A program made the position numbers and the translations under genes. Under the pieces are notes generated by a model. That model made no database searches. It saw only the letters and a list, made by a program, of their open reading frames with translations, and had not been told where the DNA came from. A stretch of 23,451 nucleotides of DNA from RYN-433 sp036558265 (GTDB lineage Bacteria > Planctomycetota > Phycisphaerae > Tepidisphaerales > Tepidisphaeraceae), in assembly GCA_036558265.1 (NCBI GenBank), contig DATBFY010000045.1:1-23451 (forward strand), written 5' to 3'. Positions 1 to 6,976 of the stretch are shown here, piece by piece; position 1 is the stretch's first letter; each line of letters opens with the position of its first letter.

Positions 1-31
1 TTTTCGAATTTCGGATCCGAGGCGTCGGATC

Positions 32-601
32 TCAGTCGGCGTTCTTCGAGACCTCGATGATGGCCTGGGTCTTGATGACCATCTGGTTCTCGTCGAAGAG
101 GTGGAAGGACTGGACGAGCAGCTCGTGGGAGCGGCGCTCGATGTCGAGGACGCCCAGGGCGCCGCCGCGGTCGGCGGTCGCGGGGGTGTCGGCCATCATC
201 AGCTCGCGCTTGAGGGCGTACTCGCGGATCTCCTGCTTGGTCGCCTCGTAGAGCGTCTGGGTGAGCTGCTCTTCCTGGGTGGAGATCATGTACTTGATGT
301 TGCCGCCGGGGGCGGTCATCTCGTGGTACTTCTCGCCCCGGCAGGGCACCGTCTGGATCAGGCCCCGGTCGGTCATCTCGCCCGGACCCATCAGGATCAC
401 TTCGGTCAGCGTGTGCTTGCCATTGGCGAAGGTGATCACGTGCCCGCCCTCGACCAGCCAGATGTCGGCCTCGTAGGCGCGGCGGCTCACCTGCTCGGTG
501 GCAAAAATCTTGAACAGCTCCGGATGGAGGCTGCGCTGATAAAGGAGGAGTGTGAGGCCTCCGGAACGGCGTTGTTTGGTTCGGTTTGGCATTGCTTCCA
601 T
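32..601 (-). CDS. Conserved protein of unknown function, DUF2617-like
   Basis: The product is 189 residues with no signal peptide or membrane segment, so it is probably cytosolic. From memory the pattern resembles DUF2617 of planctomycetes and actinobacteria: a HPELF motif near residue 26, a GGHV segment near 52, a central PCRGEKYHE stretch, and a C-terminal 'SFHLF...MVIKTQAIIEV' strand pair. No catalytic role is known for that family and I infer none. The ATG at 601 is preceded by AGGA about five bases upstream, which is better placed than for the second in-frame ATG at 592. The upstream 263 bases hold several inverted repeats, so the gene probably has its own leader. The CPBP protease gene lies upstream on the same strand. 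The family assignment is from recall only. Confidence 0.75.
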   Translation of the reverse strand: MEAMPNRTKQRRSGGLTLLLYQRSLHPELFKIFATEQVSRRAYEADIWLVEGGHVITFANGKHTLTEVILMGPGEMTDRGLIQTVPCRGEKYHEMTAPGGNIKYMISTQEEQLTQTLYEATKQEIREYALKRELMMADTPATADRGGALGVLDIERRSHELLVQSFHLFDENQMVIKTQAIIEVSKNAD

Positions 602-624
602 GCTCTTCCTACGGGAATGAGACT

Positions 625-807
625 GACCTCGTTAAGGTCTAAAATATCGGGGTAGGGGAATACGTAACCCTTCCCCGTGCGTTTCAGTTACGACACGGCG
701 GGGCAAATTGCTCGCGCCCTAACGAGGTAATTCTTCACAGGATGCCACTCTTCCCAATGGCATCCCGCCGCCGGTATGAAGCGGGCCTGACCGCCTTGGT
801 CAGTCCC
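625..807. other. Cluster of four inverted repeats in a 263-base intergenic region
   Basis: The space between the two minus-strand genes holds four inverted repeats: GACCT/AGGTC at 625-639 (5-base loop), GGGGAA/TTCCCC at 655-676 (10-base loop), GGATGCCA/TGGCATCC at 740-765 (10-base loop), and CTGACC/GGTCAG at 787-803, extended across one mismatch by GGG/CCC to 783-807. None is followed by a clear T tract. They could form a structured 5' leader for the downstream gene, a small RNA, or protein-binding sites. I see no coding frame in the interval. Confidence 0.5.
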
Positions 808-864
808 AACCCTTTACGACCGGGATTATAGGGAGGACCCGAATTGAGTAGAAGAAAATAATTT

Positions 865-1683
865 CTAAGCCCGGGCGTTCATTTCCCGCAAAGCCAGGAG
901 CATGAGGTCATAAGCCGTGTGAACACCGGCGGTTATACCAAAGCCGCGCTCCACAAAAATTGTGCCGTAGTACACGCCGCGCAGGGCGACGAACACCAAG
1001 CCTTGAAACGGGTATCCCGTTTGCCCCCAGATGTGGTATCCGGCAAATAGCGCTGCGGCTGTCAAAACCACCGCCGGTACACCCCAACTCCTGGGAATTC
1101 TGGCGAGGTCGATCAGTAAAAAGGAGAGCACCGAAAACGCGGCAAGCCGGAAGACCAGCTCTTCATACACGCCGGCGCCTAAATACAGAGCGGCCATCGA
1201 TTTCCAGTCGCCGCCGGGCATGAAAACAGAGGTAGGCCAGGAGAAGAGGAAATAGACGGCGAGGAGCGGCGTCGCCAGGAGGAGGCACTCGACCAGCATC
1301 GCCGGCAGCAGGGGGGTGTTGACAACCCACCTGTCGCCCCGCGCCACGTGCCAGCTCAGGAGCACCGCCACGACCGCCAAGGCGGGGAGGTACTGGCCCG
1401 ATGCGCCGCAAGAATGGAACAGCCGCACCATGAGATCGAAGGCGGCGACCCGATACGCCACGACCCGGCCCGGAAGCGTGGCGTAATATTGAACGCCGAC
1501 CTCGTGCAGCACGAGCAGGGGGAGGACGAACAGGAGGGACGTCAGCGGGGTCCGCGACCCCTCCAGGTATCGCCGCAGCGCCGAGGTCGATTTGTTGCGC
1601 GACCGGACAGCCCAGGGCCGACGGCCTGCGGATCGAGGTTTTGCCGATGCGGCCGGCATGCGGTGATGGCTCTTATCGACCAT
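865..1683 (-). CDS. CPBP family intramembrane metalloprotease
   Basis: This is a multi-pass membrane protein of 272 residues in the CPBP (CAAX protease and bacteriocin-processing, Abi) family. The family motifs are present: EExxxR as YEELVFR (Glu174, Glu175, Arg179), FxxxH as FAGYH (His217), and a last motif HTAYD (His255) in which the usual Asn is Asp259. Hydrophobic segments begin near residue 45 and fill most of the protein; the first 40 residues are basic and presumably cytoplasmic. CPBP proteins are glutamate-type intramembrane endopeptidases; the substrate here is unknown. The start at 1683 is uncertain: an ATG at 1659 would leave more room for divergent promoters, since the PHP gene begins only 26 bases away on the other strand. 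An extension further upstream would run into that gene. Confidence 0.85.
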   Translation of the reverse strand: MVDKSHHRMPAASAKPRSAGRRPWAVRSRNKSTSALRRYLEGSRTPLTSLLFVLPLLVLHEVGVQYYATLPGRVVAYRVAAFDLMVRLFHSCGASGQYLPALAVVAVLLSWHVARGDRWVVNTPLLPAMLVECLLLATPLLAVYFLFSWPTSVFMPGGDWKSMAALYLGAGVYEELVFRLAAFSVLSFLLIDLARIPRSWGVPAVVLTAAALFAGYHIWGQTGYPFQGLVFVALRGVYYGTIFVERGFGITAGVHTAYDLMLLALREMNARA

Positions 1684-1709
1684 GCGAGCGCGCGCGATTG
1701 AGAGTTGGG

Positions 1710-2513
1710 ATGAGTGTGAGACGAAGTAAGCAATTCGAATTGTTTTCACCGCCTGCGGACCAGCGCCCGATCGTGGGTCGGATCGACGTTCACACGCACC
1801 TGTTGCCGGGGGTGGATGACGGGTGCACATCGGTCGCCGAGTCGATCGCCTGCGGTTTTGCGCTGGTGGACGCCGGCTACACCCACGCGTTCTGCACGCC
1901 GCACGTCTGGCCGAACCTGCCGGAGAACAATTCGCGCGAGATTCGTCAGCGGGTGCGGGACCTGCAGCGGGAGTTCGACCGGGCGGGGGTCCAGCTAACG
2001 CTGTTGCCGGGCGGGGAGAACAACCTGATGTCGGCGTGGCCGGACATCCAGGACAAACCGCGTTGGGAAGTGGTCAGCTACGCGCAGGGGGGGCGGTGGG
2101 TGCTGTTCGACTTCTGGGCGGAAACCGCGTCGCAGGTGCGCGAGCGGGTCGAGCCGGCGGTGCGGCACCTGCGCGGGCAGGGGTTCGAGCTGATCCTGGC
2201 GCACCCGGAGCGGATCGCGGCGATCCAGTCGGATGCGCAGGTGTTGGATCGACTGACAGGGCTGGGGGTCAAGCTTCAGCTCAATTCGTGGTGCTTGACG
2301 GAGCGAAAGGGGACGCCCAAGCGGGACGTTGCCGAATCCCTGCTGCGTGAGGGGCGGTATTTTTTGATCGGGACGGATCTGCACCGCCTGAGCGGGATGG
2401 GGGCGCGCGTGGAGGGGTTGGCGATCGCGGAGCGTCTGGTCGGGCGCGACGAGGTGGAGCGGTTGACGGTTACGAATCCGCGGCAGTTGATGGAAGGGAA
2501 GCCCGCCCGCTGA
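1710..2513 (+). CDS. CpsB/CapC (YwqE-like) PHP-superfamily phosphatase
   Basis: This 267-residue protein is a PHP-fold metal-dependent phosphatase of the CpsB/YwqE type, which removes phosphate from tyrosine residues of polysaccharide-assembly kinases in other bacteria. Visible metal-site motifs are DVHTHLLPGVDDG (His28, His30, Asp36/Asp37), CTPHVWP (His65), GGEN (Glu103), LAHPER (His165) and GTDLHR (Asp223, His225). Length matches the family. The ATG at 1710 is the first one close to the conserved motif; longer starts have no family support and overlap the divergent protease gene. No bacterial tyrosine kinase or capsule gene lies in the window, so the protein substrate is unknown. The gene converges on the ROK gene with a hairpin across the stop codons. 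Confidence 0.9.
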   Translation: MSVRRSKQFELFSPPADQRPIVGRIDVHTHLLPGVDDGCTSVAESIACGFALVDAGYTHAFCTPHVWPNLPENNSREIRQRVRDLQREFDRAGVQLTLLPGGENNLMSAWPDIQDKPRWEVVSYAQGGRWVLFDFWAETASQVRERVEPAVRHLRGQGFELILAHPERIAAIQSDAQVLDRLTGLGVKLQLNSWCLTERKGTPKRDVAESLLREGRYFLIGTDLHRLSGMGARVEGLAIAERLVGRDEVERLTVTNPRQLMEGKPAR

Positions 2514-2525
2514 AGCGCGGGGCTT
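2499..2525. terminator. Candidate bidirectional terminator hairpin between convergent genes
   Basis: AAGCCC at 2499-2504 pairs with GGGCTT at 2520-2525, with an inner CGC/GCG (2508-2510 and 2515-2517) closed by a TGAA loop. It spans the stop codon of the PHP phosphatase gene and the short gap before the ROK stop codon. There is no T tract, so efficiency is uncertain. Confidence 0.5.
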
Positions 2526-2533
2526 GCCGGCGA

Positions 2534-3730
2534 TCAGCGTTTGGCGTTCACGCTCGTCCAGGCTGAAAGGGCGGCGCCGAGGCAGCCGGCCTGGTCGGCG
2601 GCCTGGGCGGTCTCGATCCGGACCTCGGTGGCGTGCTTGGGGAAGGCGAGCTTTTCAAACGTTTCGCGGGTGATGCGGAGGATGCGGTCGGTCAGTTCCT
2701 GACCGCCCTCGATGAACCCGCCGCCGATGACGATGCGGTCGGGGTCGATCGTGTCGGCGACCTGCCGGCAGAGTTTTCCCAGGGCCTGGGCCTGCCAGTC
2801 GAAGAGGGCGAGACAGAGGGCGTCGCCGCGGGCTGCGAGGGGTCGGACCTCCAGCGCCCGGCGCTTCCAGAGGTTCTCAACGTTGTCGATCTGCAGCAGG
2901 GCGTGGCCGGCGTATTTGTCCTGCGCCAGCGCAGCGGGCAGGGCCTTTTGAAGTCCGGCGACCGAGACGTACGCCTCGGCGCAGTACATCTGCCCGCAGC
3001 CGCAGGGCTGGTGCTGGCTGCCGGGGGTAAAGGGGTCGTGGGCGATCTCGACGTGTCCGAGCTCGGCGGCCATGCCGCGGGCGCCGCGGAGGAGCTGGCC
3101 GTTGATGACGATCCCACCGCCCAGCCCCGTGCCGGGGGCGAGCATGGCCATGACTTCGGTGCCCTCCGGGTTGCCGATGAAAGATTCCCAGAATGCCGCG
3201 GCGTTGCCGTCGTTCTCGTAGGTCACGGTGACCGGATGCGAGAGCGCCCGGGAGAGGGCCTTCTCGACCGATTCGCGGAGCTTGAAGCCGGCCCATTCCG
3301 GGTGCTTCATATTGGCGGACGGCTGGATGACGCCTTGGTTGTCGGCGGGGCCGGGCGAGTCGAGGCCGACGGCGGCGACTGCGGAAACCGGGAGGTTGTT
3401 CTCGTCGAGGAACAGGCGGACCCCCGCGACGATCTGCTCGACGGTCTTCTGCGGTCCCTGCTCGGTGAAGGCGGGGACCTGGGACCAGTTGGGATTGATG
3501 GGCGTGCGGGTCTGGTCGATGGCGTTGATGCCGATCTTGGTGGCGCCCACGTCCACGCCCAGGAAGATGTTGGGGCGCGGCTTGGCGATGCGGGCGCGGG
3601 ATGGGCGCTTATTCGCAGCCGCGGTCTTGGTGCGGGAGCGTCCGCGGGCCTTGGCGGCGGCGGGGCGGGGCTTGAGCTTGGATTTGGTCTTGGATTCGGT
3701 GCGGCGGGCGGACTTGGAGCGCTTGGCCAT
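2534..3730 (-). CDS. ROK family sugar kinase-like protein with basic N-terminal tail
   Basis: Residues from about 55 onward are a complete ROK (repressor, ORF, kinase) domain of the glucokinase/N-acetylglucosamine kinase type, which phosphorylates sugars with ATP. Visible motifs are the phosphate-binding DVGATK (60-65), ENDGNAAA with the catalytic Asp174, GTGLGGG (200-206), ELGH (223-226) and a zinc site with Cys243, Cys245 and Cys250 followed by Glu252. There is no helix-turn-helix, so this is a kinase rather than a NagC/Xyl-type repressor. The first 54 residues are unusual: 21 Lys/Arg, one Glu, and many Ala, Ser and Thr, like a histone H1-type tail. The ATG at 3730 has an AGGAAG about ten bases upstream. 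The sugar cannot be told from sequence. A lipoprotein gene ends 84 bases upstream, with a hairpin between. Confidence 0.9.
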   Translation of the reverse strand: MAKRSKSARRTESKTKSKLKPRPAAAKARGRSRTKTAAANKRPSRARIAKPRPNIFLGVDVGATKIGINAIDQTRTPINPNWSQVPAFTEQGPQKTVEQIVAGVRLFLDENNLPVSAVAAVGLDSPGPADNQGVIQPSANMKHPEWAGFKLRESVEKALSRALSHPVTVTYENDGNAAAFWESFIGNPEGTEVMAMLAPGTGLGGGIVINGQLLRGARGMAAELGHVEIAHDPFTPGSQHQPCGCGQMYCAEAYVSVAGLQKALPAALAQDKYAGHALLQIDNVENLWKRRALEVRPLAARGDALCLALFDWQAQALGKLCRQVADTIDPDRIVIGGGFIEGGQELTDRILRITRETFEKLAFPKHATEVRIETAQAADQAGCLGAALSAWTSVNAKR

Positions 3731-3783
3731 GGGAGATCTGCTTCCTGTGCGGGGTTTTCGAGTGGGGGAGAATATTAGCGAGG

Positions 3784-3814
3784 ACCGGTCTGCTGATCCA
3801 TTCGCCGGACCGGT
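3784..3814 (-). terminator. Hairpin just after the lipoprotein stop codon
   Basis: GACCGGT at 3808-3814 and ACCGGTC at 3784-3790 form a 7-base stem with a 17-base loop. On the minus strand it begins directly after the lipoprotein stop codon and is followed by the relatively AT-rich TAATATT before the ROK gene. It may terminate or attenuate transcription between the two genes, and the AT-rich stretch could hold a -10 box for the ROK gene. Confidence 0.4.
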
Positions 3815-4834
3815 TCAATGCACGATGTAGACGCGCTTGGTCGCGGGCCGGGTGGCCGGTTTGGCGCCCGGGGCGGTCGGTGGCGTGTAACTGAAGAGCG
3901 CCAGCCCATGCTCGCCATCGAGCACCATCGTCCCGATCAAGGGGTCGGCGAGCCTGGTGTAGAGCGTCGTCCACTGCGGGATCATCTGGTTGAGCAGGCG
4001 TTCGTTCTTGCGCTCGAGGAAGTTGACGCTGTGGCGCGAGGGGAGGAAGAGGACCAGGTCGTCGGTGCTCTTCCAGTCCTTGCGCACGGCGGACAGGAAC
4101 TCGGGCAGGAGGATGACGGCCGGATCGACGCCGGTCCGCAACGTGCCGTAGCGACCCATTCCCGGCAGGTCGACGGTTTCAAATGCTGCCACGCTGCGCG
4201 AGGTGAAAGATTGCCGCAGGTTTTCCATCGCGGCGGCGCTGACCTGGTCGGCGGGCGTCTTCCACGAGGTGGCGACCTCTTCCTCCACCGGCGTCTGCGC
4301 ATCCGAGCCCGGCCAGCGCACCACCGGCAGCCAGTTCAGATCGATCACGACGCGGTTGGTGATCAGCGTGTTGCCACCGGCCAGTTCCTGGGATTCCTTG
4401 AGGTTCGCCAGGTAAGGCATGAGCATCGACCGGACGCGGGCGAAGCCCAGGGCCTTGAGGCGGACGCGGTCGAACGGCGGGAAGTGCTGCAGCAGGTATG
4501 CGCGGATCGGGTCGCGCTCCTTGCCGACGACGCTGGCGCTGGTAAGGGTCTCGGTCAGCGGTGCGAGGTCGAGCGGCTGTTCCAGGCCGTCGGCGGACAT
4601 GATCAGCGCGAACCCTTCGGGCGCCTTGCGCGTCTTGATATCCGGGCGCTCGGCGTTGGCGATCTTCGCGGCCATCTCCTGCCAGTCCTGCATCAGTTTG
4701 TGCTTGCGGGCCTCGACGGCCTGCTCGGGGGTCTTGAAGACGGCCGTGTTGGAGTCCGGCCCGGTCTGGCTCGAGCAGCCGATGAGGGTTCCGATGATTA
4801 CGCCGCAGAGGAGGGTCAAACATCGCATGCGCAT
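3815..4834 (-). CDS. Lipoprotein of unknown function
   Basis: The 339-residue product starts with a short basic stretch, a hydrophobic helix and a lipobox LIGC with Cys20, so it is expected to be a lipid-anchored envelope protein. The mature part is a mixed alpha/beta protein with conserved-looking blocks 'NRVVIDLNWLPVV' near residue 160 and 'LVLFLPSRHSVNFLERKN' near 268. The C terminus is Ala/Pro/Thr-rich. I do not recognise the family; a distant likeness to DUF1444 (YtpQ) is possible but weak. Two ATG codons, 4834 and 4828, give the same signal peptide; an AGGCAGGA stretch lies upstream of both. The gene is divergent from the 4951 gene, with a strong palindrome in the 116-base gap. Confidence 0.8.
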   Translation of the reverse strand: MRMRCLTLLCGVIIGTLIGCSSQTGPDSNTAVFKTPEQAVEARKHKLMQDWQEMAAKIANAERPDIKTRKAPEGFALIMSADGLEQPLDLAPLTETLTSASVVGKERDPIRAYLLQHFPPFDRVRLKALGFARVRSMLMPYLANLKESQELAGGNTLITNRVVIDLNWLPVVRWPGSDAQTPVEEEVATSWKTPADQVSAAAMENLRQSFTSRSVAAFETVDLPGMGRYGTLRTGVDPAVILLPEFLSAVRKDWKSTDDLVLFLPSRHSVNFLERKNERLLNQMIPQWTTLYTRLADPLIGTMVLDGEHGLALFSYTPPTAPGAKPATRPATKRVYIVH

Positions 4835-4897
4835 AAGTCCTGCCTTAGCATCTTATCGCCCACTTGGCTTTTGTGCCGCAACCGGTACATTCTGCGA

Positions 4898-4921
4898 AGC
4901 TCCGCATGTACATGCGGGGCT
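4898..4921. promoter_or_regulatory. 24-base near-perfect palindrome in a divergent intergenic region
   Basis: CCGCATGTACATGCGG at 4902-4917 is a perfect 16-base palindrome. Flanks AGCT (4898-4901) and GGCT (4918-4921) extend it to 24 bases with one G-T wobble. It lies between divergent genes starting at 4834 (minus) and 4951 (plus), 30 bases before the second start codon. A palindrome with no spacer suggests an operator for a symmetric dimer, or an RNA hairpin in the leader of the plus-strand gene. Confidence 0.55.
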
Positions 4922-4950
4922 CCATAGCGCCATTTTGGATTAAGGACCCC

Positions 4951-5385
4951 ATGCCCAGCCCGCTCGATTTTCCCGCCCGCGGCAAGATCCTCCGGATCGA
5001 GGACAACCTGGTCGTCTTCAACCCGGCGGGGACGACGTACGAGCTTCACCTGGTGAACGCGGGCGGCGAGATGCCCAGCCCGGGGCCCGCGACGATCGCG
5101 GCGCACGTCCGCTGCATCGCCCGGAAGGTATGGACGATGTCGAGCGGCGGGAATTTCGTCACGCCGATTTACGGCACGCCGCGCGTCGTGCAGGGTCGGG
5201 TCCGATATCTCGAAGAGCGCCTGGCGGTGGTGCAGGCGGGGACAGCCGTCATCGTCAACCTGCCCGAAGACCCCGCCGCGTTTGATCTGGTGAATGGTCC
5301 GATCGTGCCCGGCGGGATGATCAATTGCACGATTTTGCCCGGCGCGACGTTTGAACTCGCCCGCCAAGCTGTGGCAAATTCCTGA
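4951..5385 (+). CDS. Small beta-rich protein with an internal duplication, unknown function
   Basis: The product is 144 residues with no signal peptide or transmembrane segment. I do not recognise a family. Two halves look alike: residues 11-25 (GKILRIEDNLVVFNP) match residues 81-95 (GRVRYLEERLAVVQA), and each is followed by a similar GP...C segment (near 49-59 and 115-125). This suggests two tandem copies of a small beta domain. The ATG at 4951 has AAGGA five bases upstream and is preferred to a TTG at 4864, which would place the palindrome inside the coding region. The next gene, a zinc-ribbon protein, starts 71 bases downstream, with a possible 20-codon reading frame between them. Confidence 0.8.
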   Translation: MPSPLDFPARGKILRIEDNLVVFNPAGTTYELHLVNAGGEMPSPGPATIAAHVRCIARKVWTMSSGGNFVTPIYGTPRVVQGRVRYLEERLAVVQAGTAVIVNLPEDPAAFDLVNGPIVPGGMINCTILPGATFELARQAVANS

Positions 5386-5456
5386 CATGCCGCCAGATCG
5401 TCCGTTTAAGCCTGAGCGGGGCAGCGACGATAATTGGACGGGAGGCTGAGGAAAGT

Positions 5457-5648
5457 ATGCCCGTCCAGTTACTCTGCCCGAATCTCAAGTGCCGTAAGAT
5501 CCTCTCGGTTCCCGATGACACCCGGGGGAAGCTGGTCAAGTGCCAGTATTGCCAGACGATGCTCCGCGTGCCGATGCCCAAGGCCCCGCCTGCGCCCGTT
5601 GGCGGCGGCGGCGGTGGGGGTGGCGCGAAGGCGCCACAGGGCAAATAG
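5457..5648 (+). CDS. Small zinc-ribbon protein
   Basis: The 63-residue protein carries two CxxxxC/CxxC-type knuckles: Cys7 and Cys12, then Cys29 and Cys32 in KCQYCQ, matching the short MJ0042-like zinc ribbons common in planctomycetes. The C-terminal third is Pro/Ala followed by a run of eight glycines and is probably disordered. The role is unknown; such ribbons bind nucleic acids or proteins. GAGGAAAG lies just upstream of the ATG at 5457, one of the clearest Shine-Dalgarno sites in the window. A GATAAT hexamer at 5429-5434 could be the -10 box of a short leader, although its -35 is weak. Confidence 0.85.
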   Translation: MPVQLLCPNLKCRKILSVPDDTRGKLVKCQYCQTMLRVPMPKAPPAPVGGGGGGGGAKAPQGK

Positions 5649-5660
5649 GGGCGTGTGCAC

Positions 5661-5690
5661 TTGGCGGGTCCGGCGGCTTGCCCATATAGT
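5661..5690 (+). promoter_or_regulatory. Predicted sigma70-type promoter giving a leaderless transcript
   Basis: TTGGCG at 5661-5666 and TATAGT at 5685-5690 are separated by 18 bases. The -10 box ends 8 bases before the ATG at 5699, so transcription would start at or next to the start codon. There is no Shine-Dalgarno sequence before this ATG. Confidence 0.5.
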
Positions 5691-5698
5691 CCCGCGGC

Positions 5699-6052
5699 AT
5701 GACCGTCGAACCCACACCGTCCGACCTGCCCCTTGCCCCGCCGCAAAAGGGCTCCCCGCTGATCGACTTGGGCGGAATGCTGGGCGTTGCCGCCGCGTGC
5801 ATCGGCCTGGGGATTTTTCTGCTGGGATGCTTCGGCTTCGAGCGCGCGTTTGCGCTTTACTGGATCCCACTGGCCTTTGCGGGTCTGGGGCTGGTGCTGA
5901 CGGTGGTCGGCGGGGTGCTGCGACACGGCGGGGTCGAGCTGACGCCGATCCTGGCGGCGATCTTCGTGAACCTCTTCGGCCTGGTCGGTGGCCTGCTCGA
6001 ATGCGCGTTGTGGCACGGGTGGGACATCTTCTACCGCCCACCCACGCCTTAA
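5699..6052 (+). CDS. Small integral membrane protein, unknown function
   Basis: The 117-residue product has a Pro-rich soluble N terminus of about 20 residues and then three hydrophobic helices, roughly residues 25-46, 52-72 and 80-98, ending in a short aromatic tail. No catalytic motif is visible and I do not recognise a family. The ATG at 5699 fits the -10 box directly upstream and no other start is near. It lies between the zinc-ribbon gene (50 bases before) and the FkbM-type methyltransferase (46 bases after), all on the plus strand, but nothing ties its function to them. Confidence 0.75.
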   Translation: MTVEPTPSDLPLAPPQKGSPLIDLGGMLGVAAACIGLGIFLLGCFGFERAFALYWIPLAFAGLGLVLTVVGGVLRHGGVELTPILAAIFVNLFGLVGGLLECALWHGWDIFYRPPTP

Positions 6053-6098
6053 CCCACCCCTCGATTTGTCCCTGCCAGAGGCTAAGCTTGACCGCCTG

Positions 6099-6905
6099 AT
6101 GAGCCTGAAGTCGATCGCCAAAAAGGTCGTCCCGCAGCGCGTGCGCCACGCGGTGAAATACGTCCTCTCGGAGGATTATCGCGACCGGGTCTTTTTCGAG
6201 AAGGATCGCCAGGTCGGCCAGCGCGTGTTCGCCTTGACGGGCGGTGTGGTCGTGGCGGGGCCGTTCAAGGGTTTGAAATACGTCAGCACGGCGCGAGGCA
6301 GCTCGATCGGACCCAAGCTGCTGGGGACGTACGAGCTGGAACTTCGCGAGATCGTCGAGGGGATCATCGCCCGGGCCTACCCGACGGTCGTGAACATCGG
6401 CGCGGGCGAAGGTTATTACGCGGTGGGAATGGCCAAGCGCATGCCGAGCACGCGCTTCGTCTGCTTCGATGCCGACGCCTCGAACCAGGAGCAGATCAGG
6501 ACCCTGGCGAAGCTCAACGGCGTCGAATCGCAACTCGATGTTCGCGGCTTCTGTGACGATGCGGCCTTGCGCGATGCGCTGGCCGGCGGTGGCGACACGC
6601 TGGTCATCTGCGATATCGAAGGCGCCGAGGTCGAGGTGCTGCGGCCCGACGCGGTGCCGGCGCTGACGCGGGTGGACCTGCTGGTGGAGATGCACGACAT
6701 CGTGCGCAAGGGGTGCTCGGCGGCGGTTCGGTCCCGCTTTGAGACGACTCATCAGATCGAGGTAATCCCGACGCGGCGACGTAAAGAGTCGGAGTTCCCA
6801 GCCGGCGTCGAGGTCGCCAGCACGAAAGATCGCTTGACCTGCATGGATGAAGGCCGCGGGCCGACGCCGATGACGTTTTTCTGGATGCGGCCGAAGGCGG
6901 GGTGA
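6099..6905 (+). CDS. FkbM family SAM-dependent methyltransferase
   Basis: The 268-residue protein has a class I Rossmann methyltransferase fold of the FkbM type, which methylates hydroxyl groups on sugars or other small molecules using S-adenosylmethionine. The SAM-binding motif I is VVNIGAGEGYYAVG near residue 95, followed by the acidic end of strand two (CFDAD near 122). The characteristic FkbM block ICDIEGAEVEVL lies near residue 170. The basic N-terminal 35 residues may hold a targeting or packing helix. The ATG at 6099 was chosen because the longer frame would overlap the membrane protein gene and shows no conserved content. No glycan or polyketide gene lies nearby, so the substrate is unknown. 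A second methyltransferase follows 71 bases downstream. Confidence 0.87.
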   Translation: MSLKSIAKKVVPQRVRHAVKYVLSEDYRDRVFFEKDRQVGQRVFALTGGVVVAGPFKGLKYVSTARGSSIGPKLLGTYELELREIVEGIIARAYPTVVNIGAGEGYYAVGMAKRMPSTRFVCFDADASNQEQIRTLAKLNGVESQLDVRGFCDDAALRDALAGGGDTLVICDIEGAEVEVLRPDAVPALTRVDLLVEMHDIVRKGCSAAVRSRFETTHQIEVIPTRRRKESEFPAGVEVASTKDRLTCMDEGRGPTPMTFFWMRPKAG

Positions 6906-6976
6906 TCCGTTATTGTGGTGCGGCCGTCCCGGCTGCATCATTCATCGCAGATGGCAGAGAACGGCAGGAGAAGACT

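Noticed and set aside
2633..3778. A 381-codon plus-strand open frame opposite the ROK gene
   Set aside because: It is antisense to an unmistakable ROK kinase; the Gly/Leu/Val-rich product is typical of shadow frames.
4864..4950. Upstream TTG extension of the 4951 gene
   Set aside because: The added residues have no conserved look, would include the palindrome, and lack a ribosome site; the ATG at 4951 has AAGGA.
5469..6941. A 490-codon minus-strand open frame across the zinc-ribbon, membrane and methyltransferase genes
   Set aside because: It crosses three plausible plus-strand genes and their gaps, and its product is Arg/Pro/His-rich without recognisable domains.
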